Assembly (NCBI RefSeq): GCF_000739455.1 | Contig: NZ_CP009211.1 | Location: forward strand, 620,001-684,000 | Length of the DNA: 64,000 bases | Direction: 5' to 3' | Source: Corynebacterium imitans | GTDB lineage: Bacteria; Actinomycetota; Actinomycetes; Mycobacteriales; Mycobacteriaceae | Shown: one piece after another, positions 1 through 8,510 of the stretch | How positions within the stretch are numbered: the first letter of the stretch is position 1 | How the letters are laid out: every line of letters starts with the position of its first letter | Notes under the pieces: model-generated | The model's input: the letters and a program-made list of their open reading frames with translations, nothing else | Told to the model about the DNA's origin: nothing | Databases searched by the model: none | Made by a program: the position numbers and the translations under genes

Positions 1-2208
1 GCTGCGGTTGTTGAAGAGTCTTCCGTCGTCACGGTCACCGCTGACGAGGTCGGCCCCTTCTTCCACAACGTGGAGCTGGACAAGGGCCGTATCTCCTCGC
101 TGAAGTTCACCGACCCGGCGTCGGTTGGCGGCACCCAGGATTCTTCCTTTTACATTGACTTCCGTTTCAACGGCCAGCGCGGCCTCGCAAACGCCGAGAA
201 CACCACGGTAGATACCCGCAAGGAAGGCAACGTTCAGGTTGTGACTATGCGCAACCGCGACGACGCCCTTGGCACTGCCTGGACCCGCGAGTTCCGTATC
301 GACGGCAACAAGATCACCGTCCGCGTTGAGGTGGAAAACATCAGCGCAGACGACGCGTACTTCCAGCTGGACATGACCAACCAGGTCAACACCGCCCGTG
401 AGCTGCAGGGCGCTTACGAGGATGGCGTCTTCACCGTCGGCCCGGAGTTCGGCGGCTACAACGCGCAGCTGACCTTCGACGGCGCGTACAGCTCTGGCGT
501 GGCCAACTCCTTCAACGACACTACCGAGGCCGGCGAGGTCGGCTTCGTCGATGAGGCGGGTGCTATGTTCCAGCGCGGCCGCTGGATCCAGGAGATTGAC
601 GCCGGCCAGACCGCAGTTGCCGAGGCCACCATCACGATGGAAACCCAGGACAGCGCAGTCGACACCGATGGCGACGGCCTGCCGGACGTGTGGGAGGAGC
701 AGGGGCTCACGCTTGCCGACGGCACCGTGATGCCGCTCAACGAGTGGGGTGCAGACCCGAACCGCCCCGACATCTTCCTGCAGATGAACTGGATGCCCTC
801 GGAGTTCGAGTCGCTCGGTTGCTTTGACAACCCGCAGCAGCGCGCCTGCGCTGAGGCGAACACCAAGAGTTACCGCCCGAGCGCTGACGTCCTGCAGCAG
901 CTGGTGGACAAGTTCGACGAGCACGGCGTGAACCTGCACATCGATGCAGGCGCAAGCTACAGCAACATCCCGAACTACGCTGAGCGCCACGGCGGCGAGT
1001 ACGGCGAGTTCTCCCGCTACTACTTCCAGGGCGTCATGCCTGGTCTGAAGCTCATGGACAACATCGGCGAGCTCCTCGGCGACCGCTCCGCGGTCTTCCG
1101 CAGCGGCATGATCGGTGACTCGATGGGCCCGGGCAACTACTCGGTCGGCCTCTCCCTGGTGGGCGACAACGCCTTCTACGTTGCCAACCACGAGCGGATG
1201 ACCACTGACGAGCAGCTCCGCAACACGATCATGCACGAGCTGGGCCACACCCTCGGCCTGGACCACAACGGTTCGACCAAGTTTGCCAACGAGGTCCCCA
1301 AGTCGGACTACCTGCCGAACTACTACTCGGTGATGAACTACCTGTACCAGTTCAGCCACTTCGACTACTCGGATGAGGAAGCTGTCTCCGGCGGCCCGCT
1401 GCCGCAGGAGTGCAACCGCCCCGGCGTGAACTGCTACACCGGCGACTACCGGGTGCCCGCTGACTGGGACAACCTGATCATCAACACCGGGCACATCGGC
1501 CGTCCGGTCGGCGCCGCTGGTGTTGACGGCAAGGCTGTCGATACCAAGGCGTTGCAGGCAGTGGAAGCACGCGCCAAGCAGGTCGCCGCAGCGGAAGCAC
1601 AGAACGGGACCGCTGAGGTTGAGCTGGACGCGAAGAAGCTGCAGGCTGGCAAGAAGGGCGAAGTCACCCTGCGGGTGAAGAACCCTGGTGCGGACCTTGA
1701 CCGCTACGACATCCAGGTCGTCACCCCGAACGGCGCGTTCCACGACGCGGTCGTTCTGGGTGGTGCCTTCGGCCAGGCCGACAACGAGGTCACCGTGAAG
1801 GTGCCGGTCGTCCCGGGTAACGCTGCAGTCATGCCGGTTGACGTGAAGGTCACCAACGGCAAGGGTGCAACCGCCTTCGAGGACCGCTTCGCAGTCGACG
1901 TTGAGACCAACGCCAAGGCAGCTCCCTCCGACGCGATGGCTGGGGCCACCAACACCGGTGCAGCACAGGCACCGCGCCCGGAGCGGCAGCGCGAGACCTC
2001 GACCTCGTTGACTACGGCGGCTGAGCAGCCCGCAAAGCCTGCCGCGCAGGACAAGCAGGAGCCCGCAGAGCAGAAGCCTGCAGCTGACAACCAGAGCAAC
2101 GCCAAGGCTGAGAGCCCGAACATCGCAGCGATTGTCATTCCGATCATCGCCATCCTGGCCATCATCGGCGGTATCGCAGGCGTCGTTGGCTCGGGGATGC
2201 TGGGCTAG
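1..2208 (+). CDS. Large surface/secreted zinc metalloprotease, 5' end outside window
   Basis: The frame is open from base 1, so the N-terminus, including any signal peptide, lies upstream of the window; 735 residues are visible. A zinc-protease motif HELGHTLGLDHNG (HExxHxxGxxH, metzincin type) starts near visible residue 412. Before it, around residues 221-229, DTDGDGLPD is a calcium-binding thrombospondin-type-3-like loop. After the protease domain come a beta-rich region (about 545-640), a low-complexity Ala/Gln/Pro/Lys stretch, and a C-terminal hydrophobic segment of about 25 residues ending in GSGMLG. There is no LPXTG sortase motif, so the C-terminal membrane segment is the likely anchor. 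The substrate is unknown. A strong terminator follows the stop codon, so this is the last gene of its transcript. Confidence 0.85.
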   Translation, partial: AAVVEESSVVTVTADEVGPFFHNVELDKGRISSLKFTDPASVGGTQDSSFYIDFRFNGQRGLANAENTTVDTRKEGNVQVVTMRNRDDALGTAWTREFRIDGNKITVRVEVENISADDAYFQLDMTNQVNTARELQGAYEDGVFTVGPEFGGYNAQLTFDGAYSSGVANSFNDTTEAGEVGFVDEAGAMFQRGRWIQEIDAGQTAVAEATITMETQDSAVDTDGDGLPDVWEEQGLTLADGTVMPLNEWGADPNRPDIFLQMNWMPSEFESLGCFDNPQQRACAEANTKSYRPSADVLQQLVDKFDEHGVNLHIDAGASYSNIPNYAERHGGEYGEFSRYYFQGVMPGLKLMDNIGELLGDRSAVFRSGMIGDSMGPGNYSVGLSLVGDNAFYVANHERMTTDEQLRNTIMHELGHTLGLDHNGSTKFANEVPKSDYLPNYYSVMNYLYQFSHFDYSDEEAVSGGPLPQECNRPGVNCYTGDYRVPADWDNLIINTGHIGRPVGAAGVDGKAVDTKALQAVEARAKQVAAAEAQNGTAEVELDAKKLQAGKKGEVTLRVKNPGADLDRYDIQVVTPNGAFHDAVVLGGAFGQADNEVTVKVPVVPGNAAVMPVDVKVTNGKGATAFEDRFAVDVETNAKAAPSDAMAGATNTGAAQAPRPERQRETSTSLTTAAEQPAKPAAQDKQEPAEQKPAADNQSNAKAESPNIAAIVIPIIAILAIIGGIAGVVGSGMLG

Positions 2209-2241
2209 CGCCCCTGGGAGAGAGACCCTTCAGAAGACGGT

Positions 2242-2278
2242 AACCCGCCCGGTTCAATGCGAACCGGGCGGGTTGCTT
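2242..2278 (+). terminator. Rho-independent terminator after the metalloprotease
   Basis: A perfect 14-bp inverted repeat (AACCCGCCCGGTTC, 2242-2255, and its complement, 2261-2274) encloses a 5-base loop and is followed by GCTTTG. It lies 34 bases after the metalloprotease stop codon. Confidence 0.9.
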
Positions 2279-2310
2279 TGTGGTGTGTGGGGCGGCCGGG
2301 TCTGGGGTCT

Positions 2311-2335
2311 GAACGGAGCTAGCTCCATTTGGGTC
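2311..2335. repeat. Copy of a GGAGCTAGCTCC palindromic repeat
   Basis: AACGGAGCTAGCTCCATTT is a near-perfect palindrome centred on GCTAGC, followed by TGGGTCTGGGG. Three related copies lie at 19345-19473. It sits in the gap between two converging transcripts, just past their terminators. Confidence 0.6.
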
Positions 2336-2403
2336 TGGGGCGCATATATCAGCGGCCGTCAGCAAACAGCCCCGACACCGCACGACGACGCACCCGTGAA
2401 CGC

Positions 2404-2456
2404 ACAAAAACAACCGCCCCCTTCCCGGAACTGAACTGCCGGGGAGGGGGCGGTTG
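2404..2456 (-). terminator. Rho-independent terminator of the bL37 gene
   Basis: An 18-bp stem with one mismatch (2411-2428 with 2439-2456) has a 10-base loop. On the minus strand it is followed by a run of five T (2406-2410). It lies 9 bases beyond the bL37 stop. Confidence 0.9.
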
Positions 2457-2464
2457 CGCTGTTC

Positions 2465-2539
2465 TTAAGAGTTAGGACGCTTGCCGCGGTTTGCACTCTT
2501 CTTGCGACGGTCCTTGCGCTTACGACCACGCTTGCTCAT
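2465..2539 (-). CDS. 50S ribosomal protein bL37, 24 aa
   Basis: The 24-codon frame encodes MSKRGRKRKDRRKKSANRGK followed by RPNS. It is almost all Lys/Arg and closely resembles the bL37 peptide seen in mycobacterial ribosome structures (remembered as an M-[AS]-KRGRK...KRPN pattern of the same length). The Shine-Dalgarno sequence AAGGAGG lies 5 bases before the ATG, and a strong terminator follows the stop, so this is an independent transcription unit. The gene is short enough that automated callers often miss it. Its role would be as a small structural component of the large subunit specific to actinobacteria. Confidence 0.9.
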   Translation of the reverse strand: MSKRGRKRKDRRKKSANRGKRPNS

Positions 2540-2638
2540 GGGGGCCTCCTTCGAATTGGGCGATTAAAAGTACAGGTATTCCACTTTATCGCTCACACAC
2601 GCCTACAGGGAAATTCTGCGCGCGTACGGTGGTGAGGT

Positions 2639-2902
2639 TTAGGCCGACAGGCGTGCGCGGTTGCGGGCGAGCGCCTTGTTGCGGCGCTTGATTGCGCGGC
2701 GCTCTTCCTCGGAGAGGCCGCCCCAAACGCCGGCGTCCTGGCCGGTCTCCAGTGCCCACTTCAGGCACTGGGAGGTGACGGGGCAGCGGTTGCAGACCAG
2801 CTTGGCCTGGGCGATCTGGGAGAGTGCAGGGCCGGAGTTGCCGACCGGGAAGAAGAGCTCCGGGTCCTCGTCGCGGCAAATTGCTTCGTGGCGCCAATCC
2901 AT
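2639..2902 (-). CDS. whcE: WhiB-family [4Fe-4S] transcription factor, WhiB1/WhcE type
   Basis: This 87-residue protein begins MDWRHEAICRDEDPELFFPV. The four cluster-binding cysteines are C9, C37, C40 and C46 (C...CxxC...C), followed by the WhiB turn GVWGG (residues 58-62) and a basic C-terminus (RRAIKRRNKALARNR) for DNA contact. The sequence matches WhiB1 of mycobacteria, which corresponds to WhcE in C. glutamicum. The ATG at 2902 is preferred over an upstream in-frame ATG at 2947 because AAGGAG lies 7 bases before it and the family starts MDW. The neighbouring helicase and DUF3107 genes match the WhiB1 region of M. tuberculosis. WhiB1-type proteins bind the sigma factor and respond to nitric oxide or redox stress; the target genes here are unknown. 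Confidence 0.9.
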   Translation of the reverse strand: MDWRHEAICRDEDPELFFPVGNSGPALSQIAQAKLVCNRCPVTSQCLKWALETGQDAGVWGGLSEEERRAIKRRNKALARNRARLSA

Positions 2903-3393
2903 GGTGAAATACTCCTTATATATAAGCGTTGAACAGTTGTTGCGCACACCACTTCATCGCCCCCGGGGAAAGAGGCGAGTTGCAAACGAAGTTTGATTCC
3001 AGGATCCGGGCGGTGTGCTCTGGTGAGTTCCGGCTGCCGGTTTCCCTGGCGTTAACCCTGTGGTGTCTTCGGGTTAAGGGCTGTGTTACCAGCCCGTTGT
3101 TTTTGCTACCTGAGAATCATGGCATGAAATTGCAATGTTGGCTAGGGGTAAACGTCAAAATGTGATAGGAATCATACGAATATTTGTTGCGTGGGCAGTT
3201 CATATTGGGATTCCCCAGGGTTTTTCGCACCGCCCGACATGTCTCTGAGCTGCGGAAACGGGGAATTCTGCGCACGCATACGCGCCGGAGAAGGTCAAAT
3301 CGGATACCTGTGATGTTCCTCGGGGAGTTGGTTGGGCGTCGACAAGCGGCACTGCGCATGCGTTTACCAAAGTGACGGATAGACTAACGCAAT
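2903..3393. other. 490-bp intergenic region between divergent whcE and the 3394 gene
   Basis: No supportable ORF or RNA is seen. The region must contain the whcE promoter (minus strand) and the promoter of the 3394 gene. The distance to whcE is long for a WhiB gene, which leaves room for a regulated promoter, but I could not identify a clear operator. Confidence 0.5.
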
Positions 3394-3394
3394 G
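3380..3394 (+). promoter_or_regulatory. -10 element for a leaderless GTG start
   Basis: TAGACT (3380-3385) ends 8 bases before the GTG at 3394, and there is no Shine-Dalgarno sequence. The spacing puts the transcription start at or next to the start codon. Confidence 0.5.
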
Positions 3395-3891
3395 TGACCA
3401 ACAAAGACTCGAGTAAGCAGACCCCCAAACCCGCAATGGACCTAGATACGGCAGAGCGCCTCAGCGGTAGCGTGCCTCCGCTGATGCGCTTCGGTGCCGT
3501 CATCGTGCTGGTGCAATGCCTGGCCATCTTCGTCTACGCGGCCAGCCTCATCTATAACCAACTGATGGGGGCAAGTGACAGCACCCTTGAATCGGATTCG
3601 GCGGCGGTCCACTTCGTCTCGCTGGGTACGGCGATCTTCCTACTGATCATCTTCGGCTTCATCGCCTTTGTCGCCGTGTCTACGTTGCGCGGTAAACCGC
3701 GGAGCACGGGCGCGATCGTGTTGATCGAGGCGATCCTGACAGGTGTGGCCTTCTACATGTTCTCCGGCGGCGCGATCCTGTTGGGAATCGCCACGCTGCT
3801 GTCCACGGCGCTCGTGCTCTACACCGTCTTTAACCCGGAGTCGGCGCGCTACAACGAGGCGCGCTACGAGCTCCGCAAGGCCCAGCGCTAG
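3394..3891 (+). CDS. Four-helix integral membrane protein of unknown function
   Basis: This 165-residue protein has a short charged N-terminus (about 30 residues) and four hydrophobic segments at roughly 33-53, 74-97, 103-122 and 124-142, with a basic cytoplasmic tail ending ELRKAQR. I recognise no catalytic motif. It sits between whcE and the RhlE/beta-propeller pair, a position where related actinobacteria also carry small membrane proteins. The GTG start has no Shine-Dalgarno and is placed 8 bases after a TAGACT -10 element, suggesting leaderless translation. It converges on the beta-propeller gene with only 3 bases between the stops. Confidence 0.75.
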   Translation: MTNKDSSKQTPKPAMDLDTAERLSGSVPPLMRFGAVIVLVQCLAIFVYAASLIYNQLMGASDSTLESDSAAVHFVSLGTAIFLLIIFGFIAFVAVSTLRGKPRSTGAIVLIEAILTGVAFYMFSGGAILLGIATLLSTALVLYTVFNPESARYNEARYELRKAQR

Positions 3892-3894
3892 GGC

Positions 3895-5103
3895 TTACTC
3901 CTCGATCGCGAGGACGACGACCTCATCGCCGCGCTTTTCCACGATGGTCGGGCCAGCCGAGCTAATGGAGATGGGGCCGGAGTAGTCGCCGCGGTCGACC
4001 GGGATGATCTTCTCCACCGAGTTCTTGTCCCAGTTCACTACCGCGACACCCTTCGATGAGGCGTAGAGGAGGCGGTCGCCCGCGGAGAACCCGGTGCCGA
4101 GTGCGCCCTGGAACACGCCCGTGACGCCGAGCTCCGCCGGGTCCATGAGTACCAGGTAGTCGTCCTGGAAGTAGCTCATGTGGTGGGGGAGGTCTTTGGT
4201 TGGCAGCATCCGCGTGCCGTCGTCAAGCGAGCTCGGCTCGCCCAAGTCCGGGATTTTCGAGGCGGTGATTTCCTTGCCGTCCATCTGATAGGAGCGGACC
4301 TCGGAGGTGGTCGGATCGTAGATCGCCGCGGCGTCCTGCGAGATGCCGACGAGGTACGCGCCGTCGTGAAGCTGCACCGAGCCGTGCATCTCCGGCTCGC
4401 GGGAATCCTCCGGCGTGGTCTCCTGGAAGCGCAGGAAGGTGTCGCCGCCGCACTCCTCGGTCACCGCGAGCAGCTCGGTGCGGGTCAGCGCCGAGGTGAT
4501 CGGGCACTCGTTGGGCTGCATGTTCGGCTCTTGCGGGGCCTCGATCGTGCCGTACTCGACGGTGCGCACCATGTCCGAGCGCCACAGCTCCACCCGGTCG
4601 CGGTTCACCTGGCCGACGTGATCGTTCGAGGCAACAGGCGTGATGTGCTCAGGGCCTGGCGCCGAGCGCGTCGAAGCGTACTCGCCGGAAAGTGCGTTGA
4701 TGGCAACCACGTCGCCGCAGCCAGCGTTGCCGCGGTAGTTGGCTACCACCTTGTCCCACGCGCCGCTTAAGCCGCACAGCTCTTCTTCGCGGTGGTAGGT
4801 CCAGGCGGTGTCGCCTTCCGGGGTGGTCGCGGTGATCGTGCCCTCGTTGTAGGTGATCAGCATGCCGGCGACTACGAGCGGGGCAGCGTCCGGGGAGGTA
4901 TCGGGCAGGCGAAAGGACTCGTGCAGCTGATCGGGCACGATGGCCAATTGGCCGTAGTTCTCGTGCTCCTCGGCGGCTGAGACCAGCTCGGAGGAGCGGA
5001 TCGGCGCGGTGAGAAACGCGGTGCCGAGTAGGCCGACAGTCAGTGCGGTGATTGCCGCAGTGGCGATCAGGTCACCCTTGGTGCGTCGCAGCGGAGCGTT
5101 CAA
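3895..5103 (-). CDS. Membrane-anchored PQQ-like beta-propeller protein (Rv3212-like)
   Basis: This 402-residue protein has a short basic N-terminus, one transmembrane or uncleaved signal segment (about residues 13-33), then an extracytoplasmic domain of repeated beta strands. Blades are suggested by recurrent patterns such as GDTAWTYHREE, GDVVAINALSGEYAST and DRLLYASSKGVAVVNWD, typical of PQQ-like propellers. Cysteine pairs (CGLSGAW...GCGD and ECPI...EECGG) could form disulfides outside the cell. Its start overlaps the rhlE stop by 4 bases (ATGA), so it is translationally coupled to the helicase, an arrangement also recalled for Rv3211-Rv3212. Function unknown. Confidence 0.75.
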   Translation of the reverse strand: MNAPLRRTKGDLIATAAITALTVGLLGTAFLTAPIRSSELVSAAEEHENYGQLAIVPDQLHESFRLPDTSPDAAPLVVAGMLITYNEGTITATTPEGDTAWTYHREEELCGLSGAWDKVVANYRGNAGCGDVVAINALSGEYASTRSAPGPEHITPVASNDHVGQVNRDRVELWRSDMVRTVEYGTIEAPQEPNMQPNECPITSALTRTELLAVTEECGGDTFLRFQETTPEDSREPEMHGSVQLHDGAYLVGISQDAAAIYDPTTSEVRSYQMDGKEITASKIPDLGEPSSLDDGTRMLPTKDLPHHMSYFQDDYLVLMDPAELGVTGVFQGALGTGFSAGDRLLYASSKGVAVVNWDKNSVEKIIPVDRGDYSGPISISSAGPTIVEKRGDEVVVLAIEE

Positions 5104-6419
5104 CGCCGTTTCCTTCCCTGCCGTGGTCTCTTGGGGCTTTTGGCCGTGCGCTGTCTCGCCGGCCGGCTCCCGAGCACTTTACGCGGCCGCCCAACGGTGG
5201 CGGTAGCCGAGTCCGGAATATCGAGTGCCTCGAAAAGCTCCGGGGAGGTAGAAAACCAGGCCGGGGGAGTGGGCTGCCCGAGTTCGAGCTCGTCGTTAAT
5301 TTGCTCCCACTTGTACATCTCATCAAAACCGATGAGGGTGATCGCCGTGCCCGAGTGTCCGGCGCGGCCCGTGCGGCCGATACGGTGCACATAGGTCATG
5401 GGGTCGTCCGGAGTCTGGTAGTTGACCACGTGGGTGACGTCGTCGACGTCGATGCCGCGTGCCGCCACGTCGGTTGCCACGAGGATCTCCACCTCGCCGG
5501 TGCGGAATGCGTCCAGCGACTTCTGGCGCGTCTCCTGGCGCAAGTCGCCGTGCACGGTGCCGACGAGGAAGCCGCGGCGCGCCAGGTCTTCCGCCACCTG
5601 GGCGGCGGTACGCTTCGTGCGCGCGAAGATGATGGTGCGGCCGCGCCCGTTGGCCTGGAGCACGCGTGCGAGCACCTCGGGCTTGTCCATGCGGTGCGAC
5701 TGGAAGACCACCTGTTTGGTGCTGGCGTGAGCGGCAGAGGCGTCCTCGGATTCCGCGCGCATGTGTACCGGCGTGCGCATCATGGAGCGCGCCAACGTGA
5801 GGATGGGCGCGGGCATGGTGGCGGAAAAGAGCATGGTCTGTACCTCTTTGGGTACCGCCGACCACAGCTTCTGGATGTCGGGCAAAAAGCCCATGTCCAG
5901 CATCTCGTCGGCCTCGTCCAGCACGAGGATGGCCACATGGCCTAGGTCGAGATCGCCGCGGTTGTACAGGTCGATCAGCCGACCCGGGGTGCCGATGACC
6001 ACGTCCACGCCCTGCTTGAGTTCGCGCAGCTGGTCCTCGTAGGGGGTGCCACCGTAGATGGTGGTGCAGCGAACCGGCGTGTACTTCGCGGCGCGGTCAA
6101 GGTCCTCGCCGACCTGGACGGCCAGCTCTCGAGTGGGAACGACGACGAGGGCGCGCGGCGTGCCGTCGAGTTCCGCGATGCGGGCATCGTCGAAAACCCG
6201 GTCCAAAAGCGGGATGCCGAAAGCGTAGGTCTTGCCCATGCCCGTGCGGGCCTGGCCGATCAAATCTCGGCCGTCTAAGGCGAGCGGTACCGCGAGCTCC
6301 TGGATGGAAAACGTGTCCGTGATGCCCTGCTCGGCGAGTGCATCGAGCAGTTCTGCGGCCACGCCCAGTGCCGCGAAGGTGGGCGCTTTGTCGTGTTCAC
6401 TCTCAGCTGATCTAGGCAC
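5100..6419 (-). CDS. rhlE: DEAD-box RNA helicase, RhlE type
   Basis: This 439-residue protein contains the ordered DEAD-box motifs: Q motif (FAALGVAAELLDALAEQGIT with Q at SIQELA), Walker A as ARTGMGKT, GG and TPGRL, DEAD (VLDEADEMLDMGF), SAT (LFSATMP), ARGID, and HRIGRTGRAG. A basic C-terminal tail (KSPKRPRQGRKRR) probably binds RNA. It would unwind RNA duplexes in RNA turnover or ribosome assembly. It matches Rv3211 in gene context. The start is GTG at 6419 with no Shine-Dalgarno, 6 bases after a TAAGAT -10 element, consistent with leaderless translation. It is followed by the propeller gene in a coupled pair. Confidence 0.93.
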   Translation of the reverse strand: MPRSAESEHDKAPTFAALGVAAELLDALAEQGITDTFSIQELAVPLALDGRDLIGQARTGMGKTYAFGIPLLDRVFDDARIAELDGTPRALVVVPTRELAVQVGEDLDRAAKYTPVRCTTIYGGTPYEDQLRELKQGVDVVIGTPGRLIDLYNRGDLDLGHVAILVLDEADEMLDMGFLPDIQKLWSAVPKEVQTMLFSATMPAPILTLARSMMRTPVHMRAESEDASAAHASTKQVVFQSHRMDKPEVLARVLQANGRGRTIIFARTKRTAAQVAEDLARRGFLVGTVHGDLRQETRQKSLDAFRTGEVEILVATDVAARGIDVDDVTHVVNYQTPDDPMTYVHRIGRTGRAGHSGTAITLIGFDEMYKWEQINDELELGQPTPPAWFSTSPELFEALDIPDSATATVGRPRKVLGSRPARQRTAKSPKRPRQGRKRR

Positions 6420-6431
6420 ACGCTCATCTTA
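6417..6431 (-). promoter_or_regulatory. -10 element giving leaderless rhlE
   Basis: On the minus strand TAAGAT (6431-6426) is followed by GAGCGT and then the GTG start at 6419. No ribosome-binding site is possible in this spacing if transcription starts at the usual distance. Confidence 0.55.
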
Positions 6432-6521
6432 GCCCGGGGCCGTTACAATGGGGCCACTGCTCGGAGACGGGCGTGAATGAAGAGTAATTACACACATTTC
6501 AAAGGAACGTGAGCGTCACCC

Positions 6522-6746
6522 ATGGACATCAAGATTGGTTTGGCCGATACCCCGCGCGAGCTTGTGATCAAGCTGCCGGAGGGGCAGGAAGACTTCATCT
6601 CTACCATCGAGCAGGCGATTGACGCGGGCCAGGCCACTGTCAAGGTGGTCGATGACAAGGAGCGGACCTACCTCATCCGCACCGACCGGATTGCTTACGT
6701 GGAGCAGGGCTCGACCACCGCACGCAGCGTCGGCTTCATGCGATAG
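6522..6746 (+). CDS. DUF3107 family small protein (TB9.4-like)
   Basis: This 74-residue acidic protein begins MDIKIGLADTPRELVIKLPE and ends VEQGSTTARSVGFMR. The pattern matches the DUF3107 family, whose mycobacterial member is Rv3208A/TB9.4; the product is conserved in actinobacteria without a known biochemical role. AAGGAA lies about 17 bases upstream, further than usual, so initiation may be weak. A TACAAT -10-like element lies at 6444-6449, giving its own promoter divergent from rhlE. The DUF3152 protease gene follows after 11 bases, suggesting cotranscription. Confidence 0.85.
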   Translation: MDIKIGLADTPRELVIKLPEGQEDFISTIEQAIDAGQATVKVVDDKERTYLIRTDRIAYVEQGSTTARSVGFMR

Positions 6747-6757
6747 ATTGTGAGGTT

Positions 6758-7759
6758 ATGAGCAGTAGGCACAGACGTGCCGCGGCATCTGCGCCCACGG
6801 ATGCGAAAGCGGACTGGGATGAGGATGGCGCGGAGGATTTCTTCGGCGACTGGGAGGGCGACGATGACGGCGAGGGCCGTCTCGTGCGCTTTGCCCGCGA
6901 GTACGGGTGGCGCGCGTACGCCATCCCGGTGCTGACTGTCCTGACTGTGCTTGTGCTGGTCAATATGTTCCAGCACCCCGGCTCTTCCGTGGTCGCGCCT
7001 GTCGGTGGCGCGGATGAGCAGACCGCCGCGGCCGCGGGGACCGAGGAGGCGGGCGACGGCGGCGCGCATCGCGAGCCCGCCGAGCTGCCGGAGGGCGAAC
7101 ACAGGGTGGAGGAGCTGCCGCCCGGCGGTCCGTTTACCCCGGCGGGCGACGGCACCTACCGCACGGTGGGGGCACCCGGCCTGAACGTGGGCGAGGGCAA
7201 GGAGCTGAAGGTGCGCTACGTCGTGGAGATTGAAAACGGGGTGGACACCACCACTTACGGCGGCGACGGCGCGTTCGCGGCGATGGTGGATGCCACGCTG
7301 GCGGACCCCCGGAGCTGGACGAACGACCCCCGCTTCGGCTTTGAGCACGTGGCGGCCGACCAGGATCCGGACGTGAAGATCCGTTTGACCTCCCAGGCCA
7401 CGACCAAGGAGCTGTGTGGGGTGAACCTGGACATGGAGACCAGTTGCCGCACCACCATTACCGGCGAGGACACCGTGCTGTTGAACGAGGCCCGCTGGGT
7501 ACGCGGCGCTGTGCCTTTCGAGGGTGATATAGGCCGCTACCGCCAGTACATGATCAACCATGAGGTGGGCCACGCGCTCGGTTTTGCCTCGCACGAGGCC
7601 TGCCGCGAGGAGGGGGCGCTCGCGCCGGTGATGATGCAGCAGACGCTGAGCTTGGATAACTCCCAGCTGCATTCTTTTGACCCGGAAGAGGTGTACCCGG
7701 ACGACAACAAGCGCTGCCGAACCAACCCGTGGCCGTACCCGCGCCCGGCAGCGAAGTAA
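6758..7759 (+). CDS. DUF3152 membrane-anchored zinc metalloprotease
   Basis: This 333-residue protein has an acidic N-terminal cytoplasmic part, one transmembrane helix (about residues 53-72, YAIPVLTVLTVLVLVNMF), a Gly/Glu/Pro-rich linker to about 130, and an extracytoplasmic domain carrying HEVGHALGFASHEAC (HExxHxxGF..H) as zinc-protease motif. Cysteines in the catalytic domain probably form disulfides. The family is conserved in actinobacteria (Rv3207c by context), with unknown substrates. Spacing to DUF3107 (11 bases) and to the next gene (13 bases) suggests an operon with both. Confidence 0.85.
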   Translation: MSSRHRRAAASAPTDAKADWDEDGAEDFFGDWEGDDDGEGRLVRFAREYGWRAYAIPVLTVLTVLVLVNMFQHPGSSVVAPVGGADEQTAAAAGTEEAGDGGAHREPAELPEGEHRVEELPPGGPFTPAGDGTYRTVGAPGLNVGEGKELKVRYVVEIENGVDTTTYGGDGAFAAMVDATLADPRSWTNDPRFGFEHVAADQDPDVKIRLTSQATTKELCGVNLDMETSCRTTITGEDTVLLNEARWVRGAVPFEGDIGRYRQYMINHEVGHALGFASHEACREEGALAPVMMQQTLSLDNSQLHSFDPEEVYPDDNKRCRTNPWPYPRPAAK

Positions 7760-7772
7760 AGAGGGTGTGCGC

Positions 7773-8492
7773 ATGATTCCTGAGCACGTTGTTGCCGCAT
7801 TCCAACTGGAGGGCTCGGGCAGTCCGCTGGGCGCGCCGTGGGACTTTGGCCGCAAGTTTGGCAACGTCGTGGTCGCGCCCGCATCTCCGACCGCCGCGTG
7901 GTCCGGTAAGACCCGGGAGAAGCTGGCGGATGCCATCCCCGGCCTGCACGTGGCGCGCCCGGTGCGTGCGACCGACGGCCGCCTGGTGGTGGGCGGCTAC
8001 TGCGCCAATGAGTTTGTCCCAGGGGCACCCGCGGCCCGCGTCGATGAGGCGATGGCCGGGGCTTTGCTTCTCGACGAGGCGTTGGCCCCCTTCACCCCGC
8101 CTTCCCCAGCTTCGCGCACGGGCATGTGGGCCGACGCCGAGCGCGCCGCCTGGCGAGACTTCGACGGCGACGTGCCGGTCGGCGGGCTGGTGACTGCGCA
8201 CATGGATTTCTTGGCGTGCTGCCTGTTTGCGGGCAAGGACGCCCCGGTGCTGAGTACGTTGGTGCCCTCGGTGGAGCCGCGCCCGCGCGGGTATACGGCC
8301 GCGCAAGTGATGGTTGACGGGCTGCTTGTGCGCGCGGTGGATGCGGGCGTGATCGGGCGGTGGGCGCACGTTCCACATCTGCTGGAGCTTGCCGAGCGTG
8401 CGCTGAAGTACCGCGAAATCACTGGTGAGGCCACTATCTCGAACGTGCGTTCTGAGATTTCGCGGGTGCGCGAGCTCATCGTGTCGGCCTAG
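7773..8492 (+). CDS. TIGR02569-like actinobacterial protein
   Basis: This 239-residue protein begins MIPEHVVAAFQLEGSGSPLG. The ATG at 7773 is preferred over an earlier in-frame ATG (7677) that would overlap the protease gene; GAGGG precedes it and the family starts at this point. The sequence (AWDFGRKFGN-like start, GYCANEFVPG, LVTAHMDFLACCLFAGKD, RPRGYTAAQVMVDGLL) fits the actinobacterial family TIGR02569, found next to adnAB in mycobacteria (Rv3205c by memory). Its biochemical role is not known; some members look distantly kinase-like, which I cannot confirm here. Confidence 0.7.
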   Translation: MIPEHVVAAFQLEGSGSPLGAPWDFGRKFGNVVVAPASPTAAWSGKTREKLADAIPGLHVARPVRATDGRLVVGGYCANEFVPGAPAARVDEAMAGALLLDEALAPFTPPSPASRTGMWADAERAAWRDFDGDVPVGGLVTAHMDFLACCLFAGKDAPVLSTLVPSVEPRPRGYTAAQVMVDGLLVRAVDAGVIGRWAHVPHLLELAERALKYREITGEATISNVRSEISRVRELIVSA

Positions 8493-8510
8493 CCTGGCAC
8501 ACTAGCGGCC

